Shown here piece after piece: positions 10,750 through 23,299 of a stretch of 64,000 bases of DNA. The notes below the pieces were generated by a model that saw only the letters and a list, made by a program, of their open reading frames with translations, was not told the DNA's origin and made no database searches. Position 1 is the stretch's first letter, and each line of letters opens with the position of its first letter. A program made the position numbers and the translations under genes. Origin of the DNA: Isoetes taiwanensis (lineage: Eukaryota; Streptophyta; Lycopodiopsida; Isoetales; Isoetaceae); the NCBI GenBank assembly GCA_021234155.1, contig JAJEKV010000020.1:2219275-2283274 (forward strand). The letters are read 5' to 3'.

Positions 10750-13700
10750 ATATATAAATATATACATATATATTCAATGGCTGGCTTAGGCACAATTTGA
10801 CTTATTTCTCGAACCAATTATCTAGACACTGGCTAAGGTGCTATGGACTCTTTATGCTCTTGCAACACTCCAGAATTTTCATTTACTGAAACTTACTTGC
10901 CCATATGGGCATCTTGTGTTAACTGATAGGCTGGCATAGGCTTTACTGATACTGCAGATGTAGATGGTTTTGCTAGAGACTTAAGTAACCATGTTATGAT
11001 GGCATATAATAAAACACATCATTACATTTGTCCTAAGGCTGGCATAGGCGCAGTGTAACACCACTGATGGAGTTGTGGCCCAAGAGATTGTTCTTGGCCC
11101 ATTGTTACAGAGCAATGTTGGAGATCGTCGATTATGGCAAGGAATTTTGCAAAATGTATTCAAGAGGTTGATCCCAACTCACTTAGAAGATTATCAAGTG
11201 ACACATGCCGCCATGACATGATAACTAGGTATGTGGAAAATCCATATATTATATTTTTATGTCTAGTATCTCCACATTTTTGTTACATATGGCTCTTCAA
11301 TTTTTGTAGAATCTTGATGATGCTTTTATACATTTGCACATTTGGGCAAAATAATACTTCTTTGGACTATGGCTCCTTCGTAAGAAAAGGGGCACCACAT
11401 ATTTGGATGTGTACTTTATATAAAGGCTTTCCAAAAAGGCCTTTGAAAAGGAAAAGGCATGCATGTTTTCCATGCATGCTTTGGGCCAAGTGTCTTGAAA
11501 AACCAAGTCAACTCTTTCATGCATGTGATTGCTTTTAGGACACACTTGGTGCAGGAATGACACGATCTTTGTAAAGAGCATTTTAATGGTTTTGTTGAGT
11601 CTTTACATTTTCATAGAGTATATAGACTGACAGTCGCACCCCACCTCGGATATGGTTTGCCTCCATGAACAATGGGCAAAATGTTGGATGCCATGGTCAA
11701 GGTTATCTAAAATATATTGGCATCTTTTCACGCACTTTTATCAATTTGTTTGTGAATACGTCTACATCCACTTCGTACACTAGTATATGGTCCGGCAATA
11801 CTGCATACCTACCGAAAGTGATACCTCGATACAAAAGTTTTAGGGTTCACATGAGCCAGCGAGAAACGACGGTCGGGGTTTATGTGAAAATCTTCCACAC
11901 CTAAATTATGGCGAGAGCAACGACCACTGCGCAAACACTTCATGCCTTGGTACGAAAAGCATTAATTCTATGAATCTCCAAGAGGTATGACTTTACTTAA
12001 ACAGTGACAAGTTTGGACCATTTGAAAACAGTTCAGAAATGGAATTTGGCGCTATTTTGAGTTTTTGTTGCAAGCCGCATTTGGGCTATAGCAAGATCAT
12101 TTAGCAATGAGAAGAGCGCTTGCAGAAAGCTTAGCTCTGATAGAATCGCCTACATGGTGATAAAAAGGGAGGTTCTTGTAGTATTCTAGTCTGATACAAG
12201 GACTAGAACAACGGATTCAGATAATGTTAGGCAAAGCAAGACAAATGCAAGCCTTGGCATCGTTCAATGCAAGCTATGTTGGATAAACATACGTTGTTTG
12301 GAAAGAGCAATACAAGTAATAATATTGGAGCAAGGAGCAGCATGATGGATAAAATAGCAAGCTTGGATAATTTTGATGGAATGACGCATCTCTCAATCAG
12401 GTCTTTCCTTGTTTTTATGCAGTTAATGAGGCATTACATGATATGCTTTAAGCTAGTGTTGCAGTAAGATGCATGTGGTTTTTTTCCCACTATTTGCCTT
12501 CTATTCTAACTAATGTACAGTGGCACTGCCCATGGGGCATATCCAGTTAACAATAAGTCACGTCATTTGCAAAAATCGTGATCAAATGAGGAAGTTATAC
12601 TAGCATAATTTACCGTTATGAAACAGGAAGTATTTGCTACTCTTATTACTTCATTTAAAATTGTTATCATGTTGCACATTCAATAATAATCTCTGATTCA
12701 TTACCTTTTGTTAAGGTTGATGGGCGATAAGCCATGAAATTCCTTTGCTTACCTGTTGGCCAGCACATTGTTACCCTCATTAGGCTAATATTTGTGTTCT
12801 TGGCTGCAGGTAACCGGAGTTTCTTCTACCTACTCCATTTTATCATTTCTTTGATAAAGAAGGTTAGCACGGAGCACTCGAAAGATTGCATCTCCAATAC
12901 ATGAGGTTCTTCAATGATTTTCTCACAATCAGAGATGACCTTAGTCTTCAAGAACAGAAAATTATTTTCAAACTCTTCAGGTTGTATCACTTTCTCAACC
13001 TCGTCTGCAGTAAATATAAGGCAGCACCAAAGGTCTGAATTATGATTCTAGCTTTATTTGCCTCTAGTAAATGGACAGGCTGTGTAAAACGCTATGATTT
13101 TAGCTTTATTTGCCTCTAGTAAATGAACAGGCTGTATGAATACTGCCACATTATCCCAGCTGTTTGAAAAGCTTCTTTGACTATTTTTTTTGGAACTTGA
13201 ACAAGTCCACCACATGTAACTGTAAAGATGGTCTTTCTAGCAAGCTTTTATATTCTGAAAAGTTGCCTTAAACCTTTTTCATTGGCTGCATTTGTGGCTT
13301 ACATAGATTACCATACTGCAAGAATATCTCAGTTGCACTCTAAATTAGCTGTACTACTTTGTTGAAAATAATGGTATATCATTCCATAGATGGGCTTTAT
13401 TTTCTAGAATGATGGCTTTCCGAATAATACAAAGTGCATGCCCCCCCATAAGAACACATTGTCTTATGCAAGATGGTGCATATTAGATGTTGTTTTGCGT
13501 TATTGTTTGGCTGCGTAAACCTCGTATTGGTTTCCTGATAAAGTATATGGATCGCTAAAAAGGTATTCATGTTCTATTATACAAGTGTCTTGATTAAACC
13601 AAGGCTACTGGTGTATCATGTTGCTGATCATGTTAAACATAGCACTCTTGCATTGTCTTAAATGTATACGGAAAAATGGCTCTTGCAATTGTTGCTTCGT

Positions 13701-15298
13701 GAACTCTTAAGCATGCTTATCTACACATTTCTATTGGTTAGTACTCTATTGGCATAGTTGTAGGATCTGTTCAAAATAGTGCTGGTATGAACATTCTTTT
13801 ATTTTGTGACTTGCATTGAATAGTTCAGGTAAAACTTATCAGCATATGTGTTTGACCTATAAAGTGGCGTCATCATCATCATTCTTTGTAAACAATGATT
13901 TATAACTTGAAATGGTCTGTTGTACATGCTTTCTGAAATACAAACTCTCAATATATGGAGCCCGGGAGCATACTAGGCATTAAGGTTTTTGATTGAAATC
14001 ACTGGAAAAAAGCATGTACATGACTTTGTAGCATCTTTAGGATGGCACTTCTGTTTGTATGAACAGTCTAAATCTTTGAAACTTGAATGCATGTACTTGA
14101 TTGGATTATTGTATAAACCAGACTACATGGCACCTCTATAAGATTGTCCTCAATATAAAAAATGGAACTGATAAGTCTGACCAGGCTGAGATATCTCGGT
14201 CTGTGTTAGATGTCTGGTACTGGTCTTAGGATCAGGCCCGGGCTTGTATATATTCTGCGCCTTCAGTTTACTGGTTTAACCGGTAGGGGTCTTATGAGGG
14301 TTCCATGTACACGGTTTATGCATTATGTCTACATTATTTTTTCTGAATTTATCCATAGATTTGCACATAAAATGACTGTGATGCATTTTACTTACTCACA
14401 AGCTCGTATACTGTTGATCTTCCAAGTCTTGTTTTCTATGTTGGTTCTGTCTAACAAAAGTGGAACTTAACAGGAAGGTGCTGAAAAGTCCATTGGACAA
14501 ACATCCGCTGCAAATGAGAACAAATGAGAACAACAAGGAAGAACAAGAAGCAACTAATGTGTGGTACCCTGAACTCAAGGCATAGGGCTATAATTTGCTA
14601 GGACGGCCTGCTCCAAACCAGGCTATGCAAACGGAGGGAGCAATTGAGGTTCCCAAATATGATCTGTTTTCCAAAGGCATGGTTACAATTTGTTTGGATA
14701 GCCTGCTGCAAACCAGCTGGTGCAAACAGTACTTTCAAGCATTCTTGCATGTAAAAATGGTATGTTACTTTATATACACGTTTATGCTTGATCTTAGTTC
14801 ATCTCCACAAAGTAAATATTAACATGGATTTTACAAAGGCTCGGTTGGCACAGATCAAGTGATCACATGAGTATACTTGTGTTTCGGCTTGTTTCAAAAA
14901 ATAACAAACAGTTTCAATGCCTACATAGGCATTACATGAAAGAGTTTGATCTCTGGATCATACATTACTAGCATTCATGAAAATGACATTGGTGATCCTG
15001 AATTAGTTCCACGGAACATACTGCACAACAATCCTTCTTTTTCTGCTGATGACTTAAATGAATGAGTACAATACAATATCAACACTCTCTCGGAAGGGCT
15101 CTAAATACACAAGTAAGTATATTATGTCAATTCTTTACATTTCTGTTTTCATATCTTATTTTAGGGAGGCAAAATTCCTATTGGAACACATAGGTTGCAG
15201 GATGGGTCCCTATGTACATAGGGACCCCTCCTGATCCCTATGTACTAAAACCAGGGGCCCTATCTTGCTTCCCGGAAGGAGGTAGGCTAAAATTATAT
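10750..15298 (+). repeat. Tandem unit 2
   Basis: Second full unit, with the same content as unit 1: exon-like ORF 11134-11228, LNQ junction at 12400, AG|GT block with the junction at 12809/12810, palindrome at 15204-15227. Differences from unit 1 cluster at CTG or CAG sites, for example CTTCTGTACAC versus CTTCGTACAC near 11773. Confidence 0.9.
15204..15227. repeat. Perfect 24-bp palindrome, unit 2
   Basis: Identical to the palindrome at 10655-10678 and in the same place relative to the unit end. Unit 3 is truncated before this point. Confidence 0.9.
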
Positions 15299-18200
15299 AT
15301 ATATAAATATATACATATATATTCAATGGCTGGCTTAGGCACAATTTGACTTATTTCTCGAACCAATTATCTAGACACTGGCTAAGGTGCTATGGACTCT
15401 TTATGCTCTTGCAACACTCCAGAATTTTCATTTATCGAACTTACTTGCCCATATGGGCATCTTGTGTTAACTGATAGGCTGGCATAGGCTTTACTGATAC
15501 TGCAGATGTAGATGGTTTTGCTAGAGACTTAAGTAACCATGTTATGATGGCATATAATAAAACACATCATTACATTTGTCCTAAGGTCGGCATATAGGCG
15601 CAGCGGTAACACCACCAGATGGAGTTGTGGCCCAAGAGATTGTTCTTGGCCCATTGTTCTGAGCAATGTTGGAGATCGTCGATTATGGCAAGGAATTTTG
15701 CAAAATGTATTCAAGAGGTTGATCCCAACTCACTTAGAAGATTATCAAGTGACACATGCCGCCATGACATGATAACTAGGTATGTGGAAAATCCATATAT
15801 TATATTTTTTATGTCTAGTATCTCCACATTTTTGTTACATATGGCTCTTCAATTTTGTAGAATCTTGATGATGCTTTTATACATTTGCACATTTGGGCAA
15901 AATAATACTTCTTTGGACTATGGCTCCTTCGTAAGAAAAGGGGCACCACATATTTGGATGTGTACTTTATATAAAGGCTTTCCAAAAGGCCTTTGAAAAG
16001 AAAAGGCATGCATGTTTTCCATGCATGCTTTGGGGCCAAGTGTCTTGAAAAACCAAGTCAACTCTTTCATGCATGTGATTGCTTTTAGGACACACTTGGT
16101 GCAGGAATGACACGATCTTTGTAAAGAGCATTTTAATGGTTTTGTTGAGTCTTTACATTTTCATAGAGTATATAGACTGACAGTCGCACCCCACCTCGGA
16201 TATGGTTTGCCTCCATGAACAATGGGCAAAATGTTGGATGCCATGGTCAAGGTTATCTAAAATATATTGGCATCTTTTCACGCACTTTTATCAATTTGTT
16301 TGTGAATACGTCTACATCCACTTCTCGTACACTAGTATATGGTCCGGCAATACTGCATACCCACTTGAGCGTGATACCTCGATACAAAAGTTTTTAGGGT
16401 TCACATGAGCCAAAGAGAAACGACGGTCGGGGTTTATGTGAAAATCTTCCACACGAATTATGGCGAGCAACGACCACTGCAAAGACACTTCATGCCTTGG
16501 TACGAAAAGCATTAATTCTATGAATCTCCAAGAGGTATGACTTTACTTAAACAAAGGATGACAAGTTTGGACCATTTGAAAACAGTTCGAGAAATGGAAT
16601 TTGGCGCTATTTTGAGTTTTTGTTGCAAAGCGCATTTGGGCTATAGCAAGATCATTTAGCAATGAGAAGAGCTTGCTTAAAAGCTTAGCTCGATAGAATC
16701 GCCTACATGGTGATAAAAGGGAGGTTCTTGTAGTATTCTAGTCCGATACAAGGACTAGAACAACGGATTCGAGATAATGTTAGGCAAAGCAAGACAAATG
16801 CAAGCCTTGGCATCTGTTCTGAATGCAAGCTATGTTGGATAAACATACGTTGTTTGGAAAGAGCAATACAAGTAATAATATTGGAGCAAGGAGCAGCATG
16901 ATGGATAAAATAGCAAGCTTGGATAATTTTGATGGAATGACGCATCTCTCAATCAGGTCTTTCCTTGTTTTTATGCAGTTAATGAGGCATTACATGATAT
17001 GCTTTAAGCTAGTGTTGCAGTAAGATGCATGTGGTTTTTTTTCCCACTATTTGCCTTCTATTCTAACTAATGTACAGTGGCACTGCCCATGGGGCATATC
17101 CAGTTAACAATAAGTCACGTCATTTGCAAAAATCGTGATCAAATGAGGAAGTTATACTAGCATAATTTACGTTTATGAAACAGAAGTATTTGCTACTCTT
17201 ATTACTTCATTTAAAATTGTTATCATTGTTGCACATTCAATAATAATCTCTGATTCATTACCTTTTGTTAAGGTTGATGGGCGATAAGCCATGAAATTCC
17301 TTTGCTTACCTGTTGGCCAGCACATTGTTACCCTCATTAGGCTAATATTTGTGTTCTTGGCTGCGGTAACCTGAGTTTCTTCTACCTACTCCATTTTATC
17401 ATTTCTTTGATAAAGAAGGTTAGCCGCGAGCACTTTCGAAGATTGCATCTCCAATACATGAGGTTCTTCAATGATTTTCTCACAATCGAGATGACCTTAG
17501 TCTTCAAGAACGAAAAATTATTTTCAAACTCTTCAGGTTGTATCACTTTCTCAACCTCGTCTGCTTGATAAAAATATAAAGCAGCACCAAAGGTCCGAAT
17601 TATGATTCTAGCTTTATTTGCCTCTAGTAAATGGACAGGTTTGTGTAAAACGCTATGATTTTAGCTTTATTTGCCTCTAGTAAATGAACAGCTGTATGAA
17701 TCTTGCCACATTATCCCAAAATGTTTGAAAAGCTTCTTTGACTATTTTTTTTGGAACTTGAACAAGTCCACCACATGTAATCAGAAGATGGTCTTTCTAG
17801 CAAGCTTTTATATTCTGAAAAGTTGCCTTAAACCTTTTCATTGGCTGCATTTGTGGCTTACATAGATTACCATACCGCAAGAATATCTCAGGTTGCACTC
17901 TAAATTAGCTGTACTACTTTGTTGAAAATAATGGTATATCATTCCATAGATGGGCTTTATTTTCTAGAATGATGGCTTTCCGAATAATACAAAGTGCATG
18001 CCCCCCCATAAGAACACATTGTCTTATGCAAGATGGTGCATATTAGATGTTGTTTTGCGTTATTGTTTGGCTGCGTAAACCTCGTATTGGTTTCCTGATA
18101 AAGTATATGGATCGCTAAAAAGGTATTCATGTTCTATTATACAAGTGTCTTGATTAAACCAAGGCTACTGGTGTATCATGTTGCTGATCATGTTAAACAT

Positions 18201-18793
18201 AGCACTCTTGCATTGTCTTAAATGTATACGGAAAAATGGCTCTTGCAATTGTTGCTTCGTGAACTCTTAAGCATGCTTATCTACACATTTCTATTGGTTA
18301 GTACTCTATTGGCATAGTTGTAGGATCTGTTCAAAATAGTCTTTGTATGAACATTCTTTTATTTTGTGACTTGCATTGAATAGTTCGTAAAACTTATCAA
18401 AGATATGTGTTTGACCTATAAAGTGGCGTCATCATCATCATTCTTTGTAAACAATGATTTATAACTTGAAATGGTCTGTTGTACATGCTTTCTGAAATAC
18501 AAACTCTCAATATATGGAGCCCGGGAGCATACTAGGCATTAAGGTTTTTGATTGAAATCACTGGAAAAAAGCATGTACATGACTTTGTAGCATCTTTAGG
18601 ATGGCACTTCTGTTTGTATGAACAGTCTAAATCTTTGAAACTTGAATGCATGTACTTGATTGGATTATTGTATAAACCAGACTACATGGCACCTCTATAA
18701 GATTGTCCTCAATATAAAAAATGGAACCCATAAGTCCCGGTGAGACCAGCCGAGATATCTCTGATGCGTGTTAGATGTCCGGCAATCTTATAT

Positions 18794-18794
<1 letters not shown>
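15299..18794 (+). repeat. Tandem unit 3, truncated
   Basis: Third unit, cut at an AT microsatellite about 1.05 kb before the expected end. It has the exon-like ORF at 15685-15779 and the LNQ junction at 16955. In its AG|GT block the CTGCAGG has lost three bases and reads CTGCGG (17361-17366). It carries the most CAG/CTG-associated discrepancies of the three copies. Confidence 0.9.

Positions 18795-18876
<82 letters not shown>
18795..18876. repeat. AT dinucleotide microsatellite
   Basis: About 41 uninterrupted AT/TA dinucleotides at the truncated end of tandem unit 3. The long Ile-Tyr frames it creates on both strands are not genes. Confidence 0.98.
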
Positions 18877-18878
<2 letters not shown>

Positions 18879-18879
18879 A

Positions 18880-19960
18880 AAAGAATAGCCTGGAGTTGGG
18901 GCACGAAAGTGAACAAAAATGGAGCAAAAAGATATAAGACCTGATGCAGCTTGATAAAAAACATATGATCTAATACAGAAAGTCAGGGTGTGTGCACTAA
19001 AAGTGTGAATTAAATATTAAAAGAAAGGGGGTGCTATAGAAACCCAAGGGATAAAATTGGAGTAGTGATTAAAGGCATAGAAAGAAAAAATAATGTTACG
19101 GGATCATACCACTTACGGACTCCAAGGCTGTGTGGGGAACAGAATAGAGAATTTAGAAGAAATGAGTTTGAATGGTTATTACAGATAAGGGAAGTGCCAA
19201 AGACATGCAACAGGAAGTGAAAAGGATTAGTGAGAAGTGGCACACACAAATGCAAAGATGGGGAAAACCGGTAAGCATTTGGATTCTTGCATGTTGACAA
19301 GGCAGTACACTAATGGAAGACGTGAAAGAAAACAATAAAAATAAATGTGTAACCAGTAATAAGGGAAATTAACCAAAAGACGGAGATTATTTCTAGGATT
19401 GTTGACGTGGAAAATTATGTAGGTAAAATAGCAAACATACTACTTGTGTAGTTGGTAATAGGCAGCACATAAAGTGGCGGGGGTGCGAATCTTAGACTCC
19501 AAAGGTAAGATTATGCAATAGGAGTATAAAAGAGGTTTCCAAAAGAAACCTAACCAAACAAAAACGAATACTTTAGAAAATTTAGGTATAGGGCTGCTGC
19601 CGCTGTACACAGACCGCATCCGACCATGGAGAGGAAGATGGGTATCATTCACAGGTATGGAGAATAGAGCATGCAAGAGGAACACGGACGGAATAAAAAA
19701 GCCACACTCTTCAATGATGGCGAACCAGCTGGTCGCTAAAAGGTGGGCAGGCGCTTGGAACACAAGACAACAGACAGGTAAAATGATAAAAGGGGACAAA
19801 TAAACAGCCAGATTTGGATAACTCTAGATATGTTGGGATAAAGAAAGCTCGGATAAGTTTAGGTAATGATATAAAAGGAGTTGCTATCCTTAAGAGGAAC
19901 AAGGCAGACGTTTACACAGGTTCCGGAAGAAATCCAAGTGCTTAGGCGCCTGGAGTGCGC
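18880..19960. other. No gene supported; A-rich degenerate DNA
   Basis: A-rich sequence with short broken frames on both strands. Some phrases look like decayed coding DNA, but nothing can be assigned to a family. Confidence 0.5.
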
Positions 19961-19965
19961 CTGGA

Positions 19966-20307
19966 ATGACGAGAACAGAGGGATGCAGCAATAGGAGCAT
20001 GACAAGAACGCAGATGGTCAAACTAATTAAGGATGCAGGCATCAATCTGATTAGCCTGTGCAAAGCAGGGGGCGAGTCTACAACACAGCCCACCAAGGGT
20101 TTTCTGCAAGAAATTGTAAGCAAATACAATTTAGTAACGCCTGACACACCAGCTACTGGTGGTATTCAGAAGTTCGTCTGCGACAAAAGTAAGGGGCCAA
20201 ACAAAGACCAGATCGTCACAAGCATTGCAGATAACTCAGAACCTGAGGATGAGAACGAAAACATGGATGAAGAAGTCGAGGAGAGTGTGGATATTGCGCT
20301 AAATCAG
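19966..20307 (+). CDS. SAP-like exon of an unrecognised gene, copy 2
   Basis: This frame is open from ATG 19966 (MTRTEGCSNRSMTRTQ) to a GT donor at 20308 after GCTAAATCAG. It encodes a helix-extension-helix stretch (QMVKLIKDAGINLISL, then TKGFLQEIVSKYNL) and ends in an acidic tail (PEDENENMDEEVEESVDIALNQ). The layout matches the exon at 1972-2331: basic start, two amphipathic helices about 30 residues apart, acidic end and LNQ at the junction. The SAP resemblance suggests DNA binding but is only a pattern match. An in-frame stop follows at once in the intron (TTCTAA), so the exon needs splicing. No further coding exon is recognisable before 21.18 kb. Confidence 0.5.
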
Positions 20308-20544
20308 GTTTTCTAAACTTGTATATAGTGTATCCGATACAGTAAGCATTAAGTAAAGGTCATTGCATCTAATGACTGAAAAATAATTGAGTTAGCATTA
20401 AAGTTAGGTGTTCTTTGCTAAAGCATATGAAATCTGATAGCACAGACAGTAATGAAAGGTTGCTACAGCTAGTGACTAAAAATATGTTGGGTAATATTCA
20501 AGGTTTGTTGTTACAATGTATGCTGATATCTAATGTAAAATTTT

Positions 20545-20655
20545 ATGGTGAAGGGCGAAGAGCCATATAGAACAATAGCTTACCTGACGGCCCTAACTCG
20601 GTTACCATTATCATGCTAATCTGAGTTTTGTTTGGCTGCAGGTAACCTGTTCTAT
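20545..20655 (+). promoter_or_regulatory. Conserved intronic acceptor-donor block, copy 3
   Basis: It has the same motif order as 8155-8262: GGGCGAAGAGCC, GCTTACCTGACGGCC, CGGTTACC, ATGCTAATCTGAG, a T-rich run and TTGGCTGCAG|GTAACCTG, with the AG at 20640-20641 and the GT at 20642-20643. It lies 0.33 kb downstream of the LNQ donor at 20308. Confidence 0.5.
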
Positions 20656-21177
20656 ATCTCCATAAACTCATGTTTTTTGGATTGATGTGGATGCGATGCA
20701 AGAAGGAAAGCTACTAGCAGATCTCTATTTTCTGAGCAAAATGATTTCAAGACTTTGCATATTTTGTTTTCATGTTCCTAGTTGCCGAAATAACATTCTG
20801 GTAAGCAAATTTTACATGCTGTCATAAAGACATTTAAAATGGAAAATATGTGCTACATGAAAAGGGAAATACTGGCAGTTAGTAAAACGTGGAAATGTTG
20901 GAGAAAGACTGTAAGTAAACTCTGACACATGAAAGGAAGGTTTATCATTGCATAATTTTCTGATTAAGTTTTGGTATGCTAAAATGGCATAAGTATGGAA
21001 TAGGATGTTTACATTCTGAATTGAATAGGTGAAACATATCGGAATCTGGTTATCTGGTTACTAATAATAAAATATGGAACCAAGGTTGTTCATTAATCTA
21101 GGACTGGAAAATTGTAAAAAATAAATTATGCATGTTAAAGTATGTATAAGAACAGAATCATAATGGATTATAAGCAT
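20656..21177. other. No gene seen; AT-rich flank of the large element
   Basis: A-rich intron-like DNA that ends at the TA target of the element beginning at 21180. Sequence of similar character resumes at 34062. Confidence 0.6.
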
Positions 21178-21179
21178 TA

Positions 21180-21206
21180 GAGTTTTTTTGAGATCAAATA
21201 AGGGCC
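21180..21206 (+). repeat. Left terminal inverted repeat
   Basis: Begins GAGTTTTTTTGAGATCAAAT, directly after TA. It pairs with 34033-34059 at 26 of 27 positions. Confidence 0.9.
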
Positions 21207-21589
21207 CTTACTCGATGCCACGTCAAAAAGCTCGCGGCCAATGGGGAGCCGAGCTTGTACAGAACTTTTTCACCGAGCCTTGGTTTCGCGTTTCCAGGTG
21301 TCAACTGCACGTAGCTTCGGTAATGTCCGTGCCTCTAGCTTCGGGTGTCAGATTACACACGTGGCAATTATAACCGTTAGCTCCCGCCCTCAATTCCCGC
21401 CGTGTTTTTTCCACAACGAGTTTGCGCCGAAGATCGATTGCCCGCGCCAAAGGGAGCTTGGGTTCACTTTCGAACCGCCGACCTGCGCTAAAAGGGAGTT
21501 TCACCACGTAAAAACTTCGATCAAGGTAAAATCGCGTAGCCTTTCCTAGTATTTCGATTCCGCTCCACATTCGATTTGAATTCCGTGGA

Positions 21590-22790
21590 CTAGATGGCTA
21601 TAAGCTCTATCACAAATGGAAATGAGTTTGAAAGCTTCGTGGTGTCGACCGAGCTTTGTTACACTCCAACCTGCAATGCGAGGTGAATGGCGAGTCAAAA
21701 GATGCGGGAGAAATGATGTTTCACGCACATTGGAAGGCTTTGGTGGTCGGATTTCGATCGGGCAAAGAGATATTTGTACAAGTAAGGCATGTATACACTC
21801 CAACAGATATGGCAAAAGAAAAAATAAGCAAGTTTACGAACTTTCCCACGGTTAGAAGCAAATTGTGAGTATGTAATTCTATGCAATCCATATTCAAATT
21901 AGTTCAGCACTTATCCGGTTCCTTCCCATTCTCTCGTGTTTGTGTATATCCGATGTGGAGAACACCGCCTCTCTTCACACTCGATAAGCGATGTTTTCCA
22001 TTGCTTTCACCAAGATATGGGCTGCTTGTTGTTCAAGGTAGCACACCAAGCATGTTCGAGAAAGGGGTATATGGTTCGAGGTATGAATACTCTCCACGAA
22101 GATCCAAGCTAACCGAGCTTCCATTGCCCACTGTCCCGATTTATAACCGCAGCCTCGGATGCCACTTCTATCTTATTAGCACGGAGTAAGTTGTCGCAGA
22201 AATGTTCACGGCATTGAAGGAGAAGGGAGGAGTCTCATGGGCATGTGAAGATAAATTTAGGAATTGATCTGTTCATTGCCATATTCAAGAGCCGACAATG
22301 TAAAGAAGACCTTGAAGATGTTTACAGTTCAACAAATCGGCGGATTGTTTTTAGATAGTGTATTTCTTGAAGGTTGGAGTGCTCGACTTCACGATGGAGC
22401 TGAATGTACCGAATGCGTGATAAGTCGAGACACGGTTCGGTTCAGATATTGCATTCTAAGCAAACTCAGATGTCACTTTTAAGTATAGGAGATGGCGAAA
22501 TGTCCGTGAAGGAAGAAAGTACGCCCGATTCCTGTCGAACAAGATGACAATGATGGCACTCATTCCGTTGTCATAGACTTGAACATTCATAAGGATAATC
22601 ACCGTTCAAAAGTCCGAGAGCCGAGAGCGAGTGGTCTCTATTCGATGTTCGGCGCCAATTGGAGTTTGAGACAGACTTAAACTTCTTCCATTTCATGATA
22701 GATGGCCGTAAGGTGGGAAAGCGCAGAAAGAATGCTATAAATTGGGGTCATGCATGCCCCCCAAAGTCATATCTGTATATGAATCTATCT
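21590..22790 (+). pseudogene. Gene A of the large element: unknown, reading frame broken
   Basis: Coding character continues through several frames. Frame 2 covers 21.6-22.19 kb (GESKDAGEMMFHAHWKALVV, FPTVRSKL, then PMWRTPPLFTLDKRCFPLLS). Frame 1 covers 22.26-22.48 kb (FTVQQIGGLFLDSVFLEGW), and frame 3 covers 22.66-22.79 kb (FETDLNFFHFMIDGRKVGKR), which ends in a stop. Together they suggest one protein of about 350-400 residues interrupted by small indels. I do not recognise a family. Since indels at CAG/CTG sites are common in nearby repeats, the breaks may be sequencing errors. It lies just inside the left TIR and reads towards palindrome array 1. Confidence 0.4.
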
Positions 22791-22909
22791 AATATAAATA
22801 TAAGTGATTGTTAACTGTAGATCTATTGTATATTAATTGCAAACATTTGCTTTCATTGGGATATAAGACTTAAAGTAGCCATGTTATGTACAACTCTGAT
22901 TGTGGATGT

Positions 22910-23280
22910 GTTTTCACACCGTACTTACGGTCTTGAAATTGTGGCTCTCATAAAATATGGAAGGGCCATTTTTTCGCACCGTAGCCACTCGGCTTAAAAT
23001 GTGCATAGCATAAAAAAAGAAAGGGGTATATTCGCACCGTAGCCACGGTGCGAAGTTATACATACAATAAGATATTGAAGTGTTGTTTTCGCACCGTAGC
23101 CACGATGCGAAAATGTGCACAGAATAAAAAATGGAATGGGTATTTTCGCACCGTAGCCACGGTGCGAAATTGTGAATAGAATAACTTATCGAAGTCTTGT
23201 TTTCGCACCGTAGCCACGGTGCGAATTTGTGCATAGCATAAATTAAGGAAGTGTTATTTTCGCATCGTTGCCACGTTCTT
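22910..23280. repeat. Palindrome array 1 (about 7 copies, 57-bp period)
   Basis: Copies start near 22910, 22971, 23031, 23087, 23143, 23200 and 23258. The core is TTTCGCACCGTAGCC running into ACGGTGCGAAA, a near-perfect 26-bp palindrome. Spacers of about 31 bp are similar to each other (for example TGTGCATAGCATAAA). The outer copies are degenerate. Confidence 0.95.
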
Positions 23281-23299
23281 AGTCTCTATTGCAAATCAA

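Larger units (their letters stand above)
6160..18795 (+). repeat. Direct tandem array of a 4.55-kb unit (2.8 copies)
   Basis: The landmark GGCTGGCTTAGGCACAATTTG occurs at 6221, 10779 and 15328, giving periods of 4558 and 4549 bp. Copies 1 and 2 are full length. Copy 3 stops in an AT microsatellite near 18795, after about 3.5 kb. Each junction lies in a short TA tract (ATATATATATAAATATATACATATATA). Copies are nearly identical. Most differences sit at CAG/CTG trinucleotides or are small indels there, so the copies are either very recent or partly an assembly duplication. Confidence 0.95.
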
